A stretch of DNA of 64,000 bases from Pycnococcus provasolii (taxonomy: Eukaryota; Chlorophyta; Pseudoscourfieldiophyceae; Pseudoscourfieldiales). How positions within the stretch are numbered: the first letter of the stretch is position 1; every line of letters starts with the position of its first letter. The notes beneath the pieces are model-generated. The model made no database searches. It was not told the DNA's origin and saw only the letters and a program-made list of their open reading frames with translations. The position numbers and the translations under genes are program-made. The stretch spans positions 1 to 64,000 of the forward strand of contig CP150548.1 of assembly GCA_049487715.1 (NCBI GenBank), written 5' to 3'. Below are positions 40,613-49,166 of this stretch, one piece after another.

Positions 40613-41290
40613 ATGCCGAAAAGCTGGAAAACGACGGCGGCGACGACGACGCACAAGCTCGCACTCAAGCTTAGGCGGAAACCGAACCTCAAGCCGCAAC
40701 CACAAACGGGTGTGCAAGGGATCACGGTCATCGACGACGTGCTCAGCCGTGACGAAATATCGTCCATGCTCACGTACCTAGAATCGAAGGGAACGACGTG
40801 GTCACAAGCAACAAGCCGTGGACCGAGGTTTGGCGAGGCGCCAAGGCAGCACTGGAGAATGTCAACAGACGACGCGGCGATCGCTGACGCACTGTGGTTG
40901 GAGACGGGGCTGCAGGACGCGATGCGAAGTGTTTTGCCACCAGTCGGCAGCACGAAGCCAAGCAGTCTGAATACCAACATCAGAGTATACAAATACAATG
41001 CGAAGGACCTCGACCACTTTGGAGCACACATCGACGACCACGACGACACCGCCAGAGGAAGAACTGAATACACCTTCTTGTTGTACATGAGCGACGGCGA
41101 CTTGTGTGGAGGAGAGACAGTCTTCTATACAGGAAGCGGGCGACGCACGAGAGAAGTGTTTCGATGTGTTCCACAAGCTGGTCGTGTGCTCATATTTCGC
41201 CACGGCGCACACGAATGCCTCGAACACGAAAGTGCGATGGTGACGCGTGGAACGAAGATTGTTCTACGGAGCGACGTTTGCTACATGTAG
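40613..41290 (+). CDS. 2OG-Fe(II) oxygenase, prolyl 4-hydroxylase-like
   Basis: ATG at 40613 gives 225 residues; the frame upstream reads through the telomere repeats and is leader. The oxygenase core shows VRVYKYNAKDLDHFGAHIDD (His and Asp ligands near residue 136), TFLLYMSDGDLCGGETVFY, the distal His in IFRHGAHECLEH, and a basic 2-oxoglutarate residue in TKIVLRSD. A small single-domain enzyme like this would hydroxylate protein or nucleic-acid substrates; the substrate is unknown. The N-terminus is basic and could target an organelle. Confidence 0.8.
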   Translation: MPKSWKTTAATTTHKLALKLRRKPNLKPQPQTGVQGITVIDDVLSRDEISSMLTYLESKGTTWSQATSRGPRFGEAPRQHWRMSTDDAAIADALWLETGLQDAMRSVLPPVGSTKPSSLNTNIRVYKYNAKDLDHFGAHIDDHDDTARGRTEYTFLLYMSDGDLCGGETVFYTGSGRRTREVFRCVPQAGRVLIFRHGAHECLEHESAMVTRGTKIVLRSDVCYM

Positions 41291-41442
41291 GACTAACACA
41301 TTCCCTCCTCCATTTTATTTTAGTTGTAAGTTGTATGCCTGTAAAATGAAAATGAAAAATCAAAACTTGCAGAAACAAGAAAACCCTCAAAAACTGTCGT
41401 ATTTACTCTAATGAATTACTCTCATTCTCTCGTGAATTCTCT

Positions 41443-42806
41443 TCAGAGTCCAAACAACCCGCTCCGTGCCTTTGTATCCGCACCCTCGTTCAGCTCCTTC
41501 AGCTTCTCAACGAGCTCGCGCTGCTCCTTGCTCAGCTTGGATGGGATTCCCACCTTTACTGTGACAACGTGGTCACCGCGCTGCGTATTCGCCTGGCCGA
41601 GCCGAGGTACGCCACGCTTGGACATGGAAAGACGTGTGTTTGGCTGCGTGCCGTTAGGAACCTTCAGGTCCACGAGGCCGTCGACCGTTCGCACCTTCAC
41701 GGTCGTTCCGAGAATGGCATCCGTGTACGGAAGTTCCACCGTGCTGTTGATGTCTACGCCGTCACGAGACAGCTCCGGATCGGGTCGGACGTCCACGAAC
41801 ACGTACAAGTCACCGTTCGGTCCTCCTCGGCGCCCGGCTGACCCTTCACCACGCACGCGCAATCTGCTTCCATTGTCGACGCCAGCCGGAACGCGCAGCG
41901 AGATGCGTTTCGGCTTGCGAATGCGCCCGTCGCCCCCGCACTTGTCGCACGGCGTGCTCATCTGCCCAGTGCCGCCGCACGTCTGGCACGCGGCGATTTG
42001 CTGGAACTGTCCTAGAGGCGTGCGCACAGACGCAACCACCTGTCCACTTCCTCCGCACGTGGAGCACGTCGTCGGTGTCGTGCCAGCCTTCACGCCCGAT
42101 GCGTCACACGCCTCGCAGCCTTCGAGCCGCGCAATCTCCACCTCGCGCTCGCAGCCGAAGACGGCGTCGAGGAAATCCAGGCTGAGATCGTAGCGCTCGT
42201 CGTCGCCCTGCGTTGGCCTGTTCGATCGTGCGGCACGTCCACCCATGCCAGGCCCACCCATGCCGCCCGCGCCGCCGAAGAAGCTCTCGAAGAGGTCGAA
42301 CGGGTTGGTGAAGTCCATGCCTGGACCTCCGGGACCGCCACCGCCCATGCCGCCGAAGTTCCGTAGGCCATCCTCGCCGAACTGCCGTGGCGAAGTATTG
42401 AAAGAAGAAGAAAACATGCGTTGGTTAATAGGTGTGTGGGAAGATGTGAGTGAGTGTTGTGTGTTCATTCGTTGCTTGCACCAAGAAAAGAAAGATGTGA
42501 AGTGCCCATTCGTACCTGGTCGTATATGTTTCTCTTCTGCGGGTCGCTGAGCACCTCGTAGGCGTTGCTGATTTCCTTAAACTTCTCCTCCGCCCCCGGT
42601 TCCTTGTTGACATCGGGGTGAAACTTGCGCGCCTTCTGCCTGTACGCCTTCTTCATCTCCTTCTCGTCGACGCCACGCGCCACGCCGAGCACGGTGTAGT
42701 AGTCCTGTCCCATCGCGCGTGTTCTGACACATCGCCGTGATGAGCAACGCCTGGCTGCGGGCGGGACGCGCACGTGTGAGGCTATCCTAGCGTGCGCGGC
42801 GTTCAT
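41443..42806 (-). CDS. DnaJ/Hsp40 type I co-chaperone, probably plastid
   Basis: Two exons: 42806-42516 and 42381-41443, intron 134 bp (CAG|GTACG to GGCAG|TTC), 409 residues. A basic N-terminus of about 30 residues precedes the J domain, which has the HPD motif in [22 protein letters not shown]ly-rich linker follows, then four CxxC zinc modules (CEAC, CSTC, CQTC, CDKC) with CGGSG/CGGTG/CGGDG turns, and two C-terminal substrate-binding lobes. It should deliver substrates to an Hsp70. The domain set is closest to bacterial DnaJ and plastid CDJ-type proteins, which supports a plastid location. Confidence 0.92.
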
Positions 42807-43129
42807 CGTGCGTATCGTTGCGTATCGTTGGATGCAGATGGCGAATACGATGAAGATGTGGTGTAAGAGGCTGGTTCCGTGCTTCTTATCTTGACGGCGC
42901 CTTCTCGAGGCCTCGGAGAAGAGAAGGGGAAGGGGAAGGACCAGAGGGGGAGCCGGAAGAGGTTGAGTGATTGGTGGGACGCATTGGAGAGTCGGGAAGC
43001 CTCCGTCCCGACTCTCGGACTCTCTCTCGGGGATACCCCTTCCTCACCCCTTCCTTGGGTCCAAGAACGAAGTAGGGGTTCGTCTAGGAAATTCATCCTT
43101 CTGTGACTCGCCTGAAGGAAAACGGTGGT
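42807..43129. other. Intergenic region, nothing recognised
   Basis: Upstream of the DnaJ gene and downstream of the next minus-strand gene. Contains an AAGGGGAAGGGGAAGG run near 42925. No coding signal beyond chance frames. Confidence 0.5.
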
Positions 43130-44317
43130 TCATATCGTCTGCGCGCCGTCGAAGTACTGGTTCACCAGCGCGTCCGACGCCTGCAGCTTCTTGCGGAACG
43201 TCACGCTGTCCTCGAGCTCCGTCGCGTAGTACCGCTCGCGAATCTGCATGCGCTGCAACACCTGCATGCGCGCGCGCTGCGTCTGCGCACCCTGCTTCAT
43301 TCTCTCAAGCTGCTTCGTGCGCCTGTCTTGGGCATCCGCAAACTTCTTCATGCCGTCATCGCGCGCGTTGCGCGCAGCAAGCATGCGGCTCGTCGCAGAG
43401 GACTCCGTCTGCTTGTTCGTCGTGCGGAGCTTGCGCGCCTCCTCCTCCACCATCTTCGCGGCGGTCGCCGCGCGATCGTTCACGCGGGTGATGTACTCCT
43501 GGCGGAGCTTCTTTCGCAGGCTCTCATTCTCCAAGTTGAGCGCCTCGATGTGCTGCGCGCGCGACGAACGCGCCTCCTCTCGAGTCTGCTTCCACTTTTG
43601 CAGCTCCTTCGCACTCTTCTCCTTAAAATCCTTCAGCTCCCTCCTCTCCTGACACTTCGCGTGCAGCTCGAGCTTCGCCTTCGCCTTCGCTTCGTCGATT
43701 GCAGTCTTCGACTCTGATGCACGCTTGAGTTCAGCCTCTCGCTTCTGTGCCATTTGCTTCAACTGCTTGCTGCGCTGCTCCGACACCGTATCGAGCACCT
43801 TGCGGCTGCGCTGCATGGCGTCTTCGTTCTTCTTGTCAAACTCCTGGACGCGCTTCAGCAAGGTTTTGTCCGCAGCTTCCTGCTTTTTCACGATAGCCGA
43901 GTCGTGTGCGGCCCGCGCGCGAGAAAGCTCCTTCTCCTGCCTGTGCCTCCTCTCCTCCCGAGCTGCATTCTCAGCCTCTGTCTTGGTGAGGTGCTCTTGG
44001 AAATGCTTCGTCTTCTGTAAGTTCTGCTCCATACGCGACCTTGTCACGCTCAGCGACTCGTTCAGCAGTTCTACGGGGTTGCGCCCACCATACGGCGCCG
44101 TCCTGATACCCTTCGCGGCGCGCAGTGCCTCTCTCCTCTCTGCCGCCTCGCGCTGCTTCTTTTCGACGAGCGCACGTCCGTCTCGCTCCTTTGAGATGGT
44201 GTCGAGTATGTTCTTGGCCCGAATCTGCACGTCTCTCTCTTTGGCCTCACCGACCGTCGCCCACGGCCACGAGAGGTGCGGCGCCATGCCGTGCGGCCTG
44301 TCCATCACTTCAGCCAT
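43130..44317 (-). CDS. Coiled-coil protein, unknown function
   Basis: ATG at 44317 gives 395 residues; the frame is open upstream but that part looks like leader. After a short N-terminus (MAEVMDRPHGMAPHLSWPWA), almost the whole protein is a charged helix rich in E, K, R, A and Q with repeated KTKHFQEHL-like blocks, so a rod-like coiled coil is expected. The C-terminus has RERYYATELEDSVTFRKKL. The pattern recalls small ciliary or basal-body coiled-coil proteins, but I cannot name the family. Confidence 0.7.
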   Translation of the reverse strand: MAEVMDRPHGMAPHLSWPWATVGEAKERDVQIRAKNILDTISKERDGRALVEKKQREAAERREALRAAKGIRTAPYGGRNPVELLNESLSVTRSRMEQNLQKTKHFQEHLTKTEAENAAREERRHRQEKELSRARAAHDSAIVKKQEAADKTLLKRVQEFDKKNEDAMQRSRKVLDTVSEQRSKQLKQMAQKREAELKRASESKTAIDEAKAKAKLELHAKCQERRELKDFKEKSAKELQKWKQTREEARSSRAQHIEALNLENESLRKKLRQEYITRVNDRAATAAKMVEEEARKLRTTNKQTESSATSRMLAARNARDDGMKKFADAQDRRTKQLERMKQGAQTQRARMQVLQRMQIRERYYATELEDSVTFRKKLQASDALVNQYFDGAQTI

Positions 44318-44942
44318 CTCCGCGCAGAGCCGGAGAGTCAGTACTGTATGCAAGGGTTGCGAGGGGGAGGCGAGGCGTAAACTGTGCACTGGAGTCTGTC
44401 TGGGAAGAACTACTAAGGTATGTATGTGTGTATTGGTGGGACTGATGTGCGCGTGTGTGTGCCCTTTGGGAAAGGCGGAAAGGCGTGCGGGCAGCACGGC
44501 AAACACGTTTCCCTCTCGCCTCTGCCTCTCACTCTCCCTCCCCCTTGGAGGAAAGGTGAGGAGGGGGGTAGGTTGAGTCGGCTATTTCAGTCGTCCGTAC
44601 CCGATGACCGGCCTATTCCAACCCCTTGCAAGTGGCAAGAAGGCAAGGTGCAGCCAGGCCGAACAGCCGCAGGTCAGGCTATGCCGCAGGTCGTCCTTGC
44701 GGCGCCACCTTTGCTCCGGCTTGCCAGGGAGGAGGGCTCTTGGCAGCTTTGGCTCTCCGCCGATGTTGCATCCCATCCGAAGAGGTGGTCAAGAGCGGCG
44801 GAAGTCGGAGTCCATTTTGTTTGGCATTCCCAATCCCCGAAATCGCCAATCGCCGAGGTGAATCTTCCCCCCTGCGATCCCCCCTCTTGACGTCACCACC
44901 ACACGCTCCTCCATCAACCGCAGCGCGCTCGGACGCCCAACC
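44318..44942. promoter_or_regulatory. Divergent promoter region
   Basis: About 625 bases between two divergent starts. Several chance ORFs cover it, but none shows a recognisable protein pattern. Confidence 0.5.
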
Positions 44943-45542
44943 ATGGCGAGCCTGTCGAGCGTTCCAGTTCAACGAACCGGAGGAGTGCGACGCATGGCTG
45001 CGTGCGCGTGCATGCCCGCTGCAGCCGTAAACGCCGCGAGCGCGACGCCGGAGGCTGCGAAGAGCGCCAACTTCAACTACAAGCACGCCGTCGCGCCGCA
45101 AATGGGCGGAGAGGTAGCCGTGCTCGCGCTGGGCTGATTCTGGCACCCCCAGGCTGCTTACGATAAGATGCCTGGGGTGCTGAGAAGCCTCGTGGGATAC
45201 TGTGGAGGAGAGAAGCCAGACCCGACGTACCGCTCCGTTTGTGGTGGTGACGGCCACACCGAGGCTATGCTCCTCGAGTACGATCCGTCACAAATCACGT
45301 TCGAGCAGATTCTGAACGAGTTTTACGATCAGCACGTGCCTTTCCGCCCAACAAAGAAACAGTACCGGAGCGCGGTATGGCCGCAAAATGATGAGCAGCT
45401 TCGCATTGTGGAACGCGTGAAAGCGGAGCGCGAGCAGGCGGGCGGGAGAACTCTCTTCACCGACATAGAGGAACCAACGAAGTGGTACGACGCAGAGGAG
45501 TATCACCAGAAGTACGTGGAGAAGTCGCGAAACCGGTGGTAA
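44943..45542 (+). CDS. MSRA: Selenoprotein methionine sulfoxide reductase A (in-frame TGA = Sec)
   Basis: The frame from ATG 44943 meets TGA at 45135-45137 and continues uninterrupted in the same frame to TAA at 45542. The TGA sits exactly where MsrA has its catalytic Cys: ALG-TGA-FWHPQAAYDKMPGV, matching the GCFW motif. Reading TGA as selenocysteine gives 199 residues with Sec at 65, then GVLRSLVGYCGGEKPDPTY, GDGHTEAMLLEYDP and FYDQHVPFRP, all MsrA hallmarks. The N-terminus looks like a plastid transit peptide. MsrA reduces Met-S-sulfoxide. Selenocysteine MsrA is known from Chlamydomonas and other green algae. A candidate SECIS lies in the 3' flank. Confidence 0.9.
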
Positions 45543-45582
45543 GTGAAGTGTGCAAGCAAGAAGTTTTCTATCGACGACGAAA

Positions 45583-45655
45583 TTTGTGACGTGCGAATGC
45601 CAGCAAAACGTTTTCTGTTTCTTTTTGGGACAGGGTGGCATCGCGCTGATTTTTG
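45583..45655 (+). promoter_or_regulatory. Candidate SECIS element of MsrA
   Basis: About 45 bases after the MsrA stop, GTGA (45586-45589) and TGAT (45647-45650) can form the non-Watson-Crick quartet. Between them GTGCGAATGCCA (45591-45602) pairs with TGGCATCGCGC (45636-45646) apart from one bulged A. The loop begins GCAAAA, giving the unpaired A pair, and CTGT/ACAG inside it can form the small extra helix of form-2 SECIS. The spacing from quartet to AA is slightly long, so this is a manual call. Confidence 0.62.
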
Positions 45656-45775
45656 TGTTTTTCTTCAGAGAGATGGAAGCAAACCTTGCGTTCTTATTAC
45701 CTTTTGTTGTTTGATTTTTATGTTTTTTTGTAACGCGTCACGGCAACACTATAACATTCCCATAATCCTCATCAT

Positions 45776-46642
45776 TCATTCCCACCCATCGCCGCCCCAG
45801 CTATCGTAGCCGCCATACAGGTCGTCCTCGTCACCGAAGAAGAATCCGGCGTTGCTGTCGGCGTCCGCACCTTCGCCGCTGCCAACCGCACTGCAAGGTC
45901 CGCTGAGGTCGTTTCCCTCGAGTTCAAGACTTTGGATCGTGGGACTGAGCTCCGGGATGCAGCCCGTCAGCCGGTTGCCATCAAACTCTAGCTCTTCCAA
46001 GTATTGCAGCTGAGAGAAGCTTTTTGGAATGGTGCCCGTCAGCTGCAGTCCCTCGAAATCAAACTCCTTCACACGTGTCATGCCGCCATACTCCTCAGGA
46101 ATTGTTCCCGTGATTTTGCTGTACTCGATGTCAAACTCTTCCAAGTATTCGAGACGACCCAGCTCTGGCGGGAGTGTTCCGTTCAAATTGTTATCTGAAA
46201 GGTGAAACTTTTTCACGAACGTGAGGTTGCCAAGCTCCGGAACGAGCCATCCAGACACGTCGCTTCGAATGCACCCCCTGCCCGACGTCTCCTGCATAGC
46301 CTCGGGCAGGAACATGTTCTGTGGGCAGTACATGCCACCCATCTCGATCTCGACGACGCGCTGGCACGGGAACGGATTTCCTGGCACCTCGTACGTTCGC
46401 CTCGTGCACGCGATACCACGCCAGCGGCAGCCATCCTCGCCTTCGAGATCCGGATCCGTGGCAGAGATGTTCGACAATGGTCGCCAATCTCGCGTGCGTC
46501 GACGTGGGTCTTCCCAAATGGTATCCTTGAACGCCGCGAGCGCGTGCGTGTCCTGCAGGCACGCCCGCGCGGATACGAGCTGAGCGTGGTGCGTGAGTGT
46601 GGCGGCAAGTGAGATTGACGCGAGCAGGAGTGTCGCCATCAT
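45776..46642 (-). CDS. Secreted leucine-rich-repeat protein
   Basis: ATG at 46642 gives 288 residues. A signal peptide (MMATLLLASISLAATL) precedes a plant-type LRR N-terminal cap with CLQDTHALAAFKD and the Cys pair in CRWRGIACT. About five LRRs follow, e.g. LSDNNLNGTLPPELGRLEYL and TGTIPEEYGGM, of the plant extracellular LxGxIP class. The C-terminus is acidic and Gly rich with no kinase or transmembrane helix, so it is probably a secreted or wall-bound recognition or scaffold protein. Confidence 0.85.
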   Translation of the reverse strand: MMATLLLASISLAATLTHHAQLVSARACLQDTHALAAFKDTIWEDPRRRTRDWRPLSNISATDPDLEGEDGCRWRGIACTRRTYEVPGNPFPCQRVVEIEMGGMYCPQNMFLPEAMQETSGRGCIRSDVSGWLVPELGNLTFVKKFHLSDNNLNGTLPPELGRLEYLEEFDIEYSKITGTIPEEYGGMTRVKEFDFEGLQLTGTIPKSFSQLQYLEELEFDGNRLTGCIPELSPTIQSLELEGNDLSGPCSAVGSGEGADADSNAGFFFGDEDDLYGGYDSWGGDGWE

Positions 46643-46922
46643 CGTCGTGGTGAGTACTTCTTCCTTTCCTTTTATGCGCCCAGGAAGTGTGTGCGAATGA
46701 TGCGAAGTGTCACTCACAATCACGTCACGTCACAGAGCGATGTGATTGGGCCCCGGCTGCTTCCACCTGTCTTTTCCGGGGGAGGGAACCTGGGAAGCGA
46801 GGGTCTGGGACGCCCCGACCCTGGGAGAGTGGGTGCCTGGGTGGGAGTCCCCGAAAGCTGTCCCCGAAAACCAAACTTGCCCAAAACAATTCGGGGTTAC
46901 AGTGTTAAGTAGACTTTCGGCG

Positions 46923-47849
46923 CTATCGTCGCCTCCCTCTCGTGCGACGTGCTGCAGTACTTCTTACGCAGTCCGAACAGTACCACTCGCCCGTCGGTAC
47001 CGTACGCAGACGTGGAACCATGCACCCTATGTGCCAGCCGCGGTCACACCCGTCGCAAAGAACGAGCTCGTGCTCGCGCCCGCCGTCAGCGCACACCTCG
47101 CACCTCAGCTCGTTGAGCGCGGCGGTCAAGAAGAGGCCGTCGTCGCCGTCTTCGCCGAGCTTCGGCAGCTTCAACGGCGGAAGAGGCAAGTCGTTGCTCA
47201 GACTTTTCACCTCGGCGCGGCATACGGGGCAACTCCGTCGGCTGCTCAGCCAGCGCAGAACGCAGCTCGTGTGGTACGTGTGTCCGCACGGCACAAGAGA
47301 GACGGTGTGCGGTTTGCTCGTCCTGTGGCTTTTCTGCGTATTCGACATAACCTGCAGACACACGGCGCACGTGGCTTTCGACGTCGACGGCTTGCCCTGT
47401 TCTCTGACCGCCGCCGCCCCTTCGTCTGCTCGGCAGCTGTCGTCGTCGCCGCCGCCGCCGCCGCCTCCGCCTCGCGCACGTTTCAACTTCGGCGTGGTTG
47501 GCGTCAACACACCCTCGCGCTCATCCATTTTCCGCTGCTTCTTTTCTTCGTGTTCGTGCCTCTTTGCCACAGTCGCTTCGTTAGCCGTCGCGACTCTCTC
47601 GAGCCAGCCGTTGATGTACCGCTCATCTCCGGCGTTCGCGTCATCGTCGTCCCCCACCGTGGCGAGTCTAACCGCGAGTCCTCCTCCCGCGACGGCGGCA
47701 CCTACGTTGTTCGCTCCTCCAATACCGTCGTGTTCGCTCACGTCTCTCCGTTGTCGTTCGAAGAGGTTGGAGTAGAGCGCGTCGAACTGCGCCTTGATGA
47801 CGCCGGGCGCGACGTCAAGGCCGTCGACAACTTCGCTCTCCGTCGTCAT
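46923..47849 (-). CDS. RING and PHD finger protein
   Basis: Single exon, 308 residues. The N-terminal half is helical and charged, with a Gly run. A RING finger near residues 161-210 has CAVCLQVM, the CGHTYHTSC centre and CPVC, so E3 ubiquitin ligase activity is likely. A PHD finger near 250-295 has CEVCADGG, LCDGCDRGWHIGC and GEWYCSDC, the pattern that reads histone H3 tails. A basic RRTRGRRR tail ends it. Together they suggest a chromatin-linked E3 ligase. A 404-residue frame on the opposite strand is a shadow. Confidence 0.88.
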   Translation of the reverse strand: MTTESEVVDGLDVAPGVIKAQFDALYSNLFERQRRDVSEHDGIGGANNVGAAVAGGGLAVRLATVGDDDDANAGDERYINGWLERVATANEATVAKRHEHEEKKQRKMDEREGVLTPTTPKLKRARGGGGGGGGDDDSCRADEGAAAVREQGKPSTSKATCAVCLQVMSNTQKSHRTSKPHTVSLVPCGHTYHTSCVLRWLSSRRSCPVCRAEVKSLSNDLPLPPLKLPKLGEDGDDGLFLTAALNELRCEVCADGGREHELVLCDGCDRGWHIGCMVPRLRTVPTGEWYCSDCVRSTAARRTRGRRR

Positions 47850-48371
47850 ACGGTGATGGGGCGACGACGAGAGAACGGGGGGGAGGAGAAGAGGGACCGG
47901 AAAACAGGAGGCGATGCAGGAGAGGGAAGGGGAACCGCAGAGAGAACTCTCCCGCCTTGATCAGAGGAAGAAATTGTGGGAGTCTCGGCGCGCGCAATCG
48001 ACATGAGATAATGCGTCCAAGCACGGATTCCCCTGGGCAACGACCAAAGAGGGAAAAAGGTCCCCCTCCTCCCCCTCCCTTCCCTGGCCATCCTCTTTCC
48101 CCTCCACAACGGGTGTAACGTCCCCCCCCCCCCCGTTCTCCTTCTCTCTCAGCAGAAGCACAGCACCAACGACCCAAGCTCAGCTTAAGCTAAGCTAACC
48201 ACAAAACTTCTTTCCCCCCAGCCTTTTTCCCCTCCCCCCCCCCCCCCCCACACAAAAAAAACACAGCACATAGAAGACCGCCCCGCGCCCCCGCCCCCAA
48301 AAAAAAAAACCACCTATTGAGGGGCGGCGAAGGAAAAGCAAAGAAAAGAGGGGGGGGGGGGGAGAGAAAAG

Positions 48372-48410
<39 letters not shown>

Positions 48411-48464
48411 AACACCAAACAATACGAAAGGGGGGGAGCAAGGCAGGCCAACAAACAAAAAAAA

Positions 48465-48506
<42 letters not shown>

Positions 48507-48587
48507 GGGGGGGGGGGGGGGGTGGGGGGGGGAAAAGGAAAGCGGAACAAAAAAAAGAGAAAGGCAGGTGGGCGGGAGTGGGGGGGG

Positions 48588-48628
<41 letters not shown>

Positions 48629-48719
48629 GGGGGAAAGGGGAAAGAGAAGAAAAAAAAGAAGAAAGGAGGAGGAAGGAGGGAGGAGGGGGAGGGGGAGGAG
48701 TAAAGGATAGAGGTGTGGT

Positions 48720-48763
<44 letters not shown>

Positions 48764-48779
48764 CCCCGGGGGCTGTCTA
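47850..48779. repeat. Low-complexity block of homopolymer runs
   Basis: Bases 47850-48200 are ordinary intergenic sequence with G/C runs. From about 48215 to 48756 the plus strand becomes almost pure homopolymer: C runs, then A-rich, then G runs tens of bases long (48470-48532, 48580-48627, 48719-48757), with only scattered other bases. Poly-Pro and poly-Gly frames here are artefacts of composition. The block could form quadruplex or triplex DNA, or be sequencing or gap-filling error. Confidence 0.8.
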
Positions 48780-48988
48780 TGCCCGCCGTCGCTCTTGCAA
48801 AACGTGCCATAGACGCCGCAGACGCATACGTCGCCCTAGACGATGGGCTGAAGTTGGAGAGGAGTCTCTTCTACGACACGTTCGATCTCGACGACAGAAG
48901 GGAGGGCATGGCAGCCTTCTGCGAGAAGAGGAAGGCTACGTTCACCGACTCTGCCGCGGCGCATGCCAACAGCAGCTCCACTGCCTAG
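48770..48988 (+). pseudogene. C-terminal fragment of enoyl-CoA hydratase (ECHS1-like)
   Basis: The open frame after the G run encodes about 70 residues that match the end of mitochondrial-type enoyl-CoA hydratase: LAKRAIDAA, LKLERSLFYDTF and DDRREGMAAFCEKRKATF. This is the C-terminal trimerisation segment. The CoA-binding and catalytic Glu region, about 200 residues, is missing; the plus-strand sequence upstream is the homopolymer block. The hydratase of fatty-acid beta-oxidation is therefore truncated here, or its 5' part was lost in the assembly. The stop is TAG at 48986-48988. Confidence 0.8.
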
Positions 48989-49063
48989 GAAAATCAATTT
49001 GTAAACTCCCGAGATCAAGGTTCACTCCCAAAATTCAGGATGCCAACAACGACGAACAATGGT

Positions 49064-49143
49064 TGTGTGGGTGAATGGAAATGGACGACCGTTGGACGAA
49101 GTAAAATCTCCATTCCATTACTGAATGAATGAGCAAATCGCAT
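49064..49143 (-). repeat. Dispersed 3'-flank repeat, copy E
   Basis: On the minus strand it reads TTGCTCATTCATTCAGTAATGGAATG, split here by a short duplication of CATT, and then ACGGTCGTCCATTTCCATTC. It lies about 25 bases downstream of the EF-G stop and is sense to it. It is closest to copy A. Confidence 0.8.
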
Positions 49144-49166
49144 TCTCAAGCATTAGCACAAGAAGC

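Noticed and set aside
44604-45030. Small plus-strand ORFs before MsrA
   Set aside because: No protein pattern; they overlap the MsrA promoter and start.
46746-47960. 404-residue plus-strand frame over the RING-PHD gene
   Set aside because: The minus strand has both zinc-finger motifs intact; the plus frame shows none and spans two intergenic regions.
48190-48810. 206-residue Pro/Phe-rich frame
   Set aside because: It is produced by the homopolymer runs, not by coding sequence.
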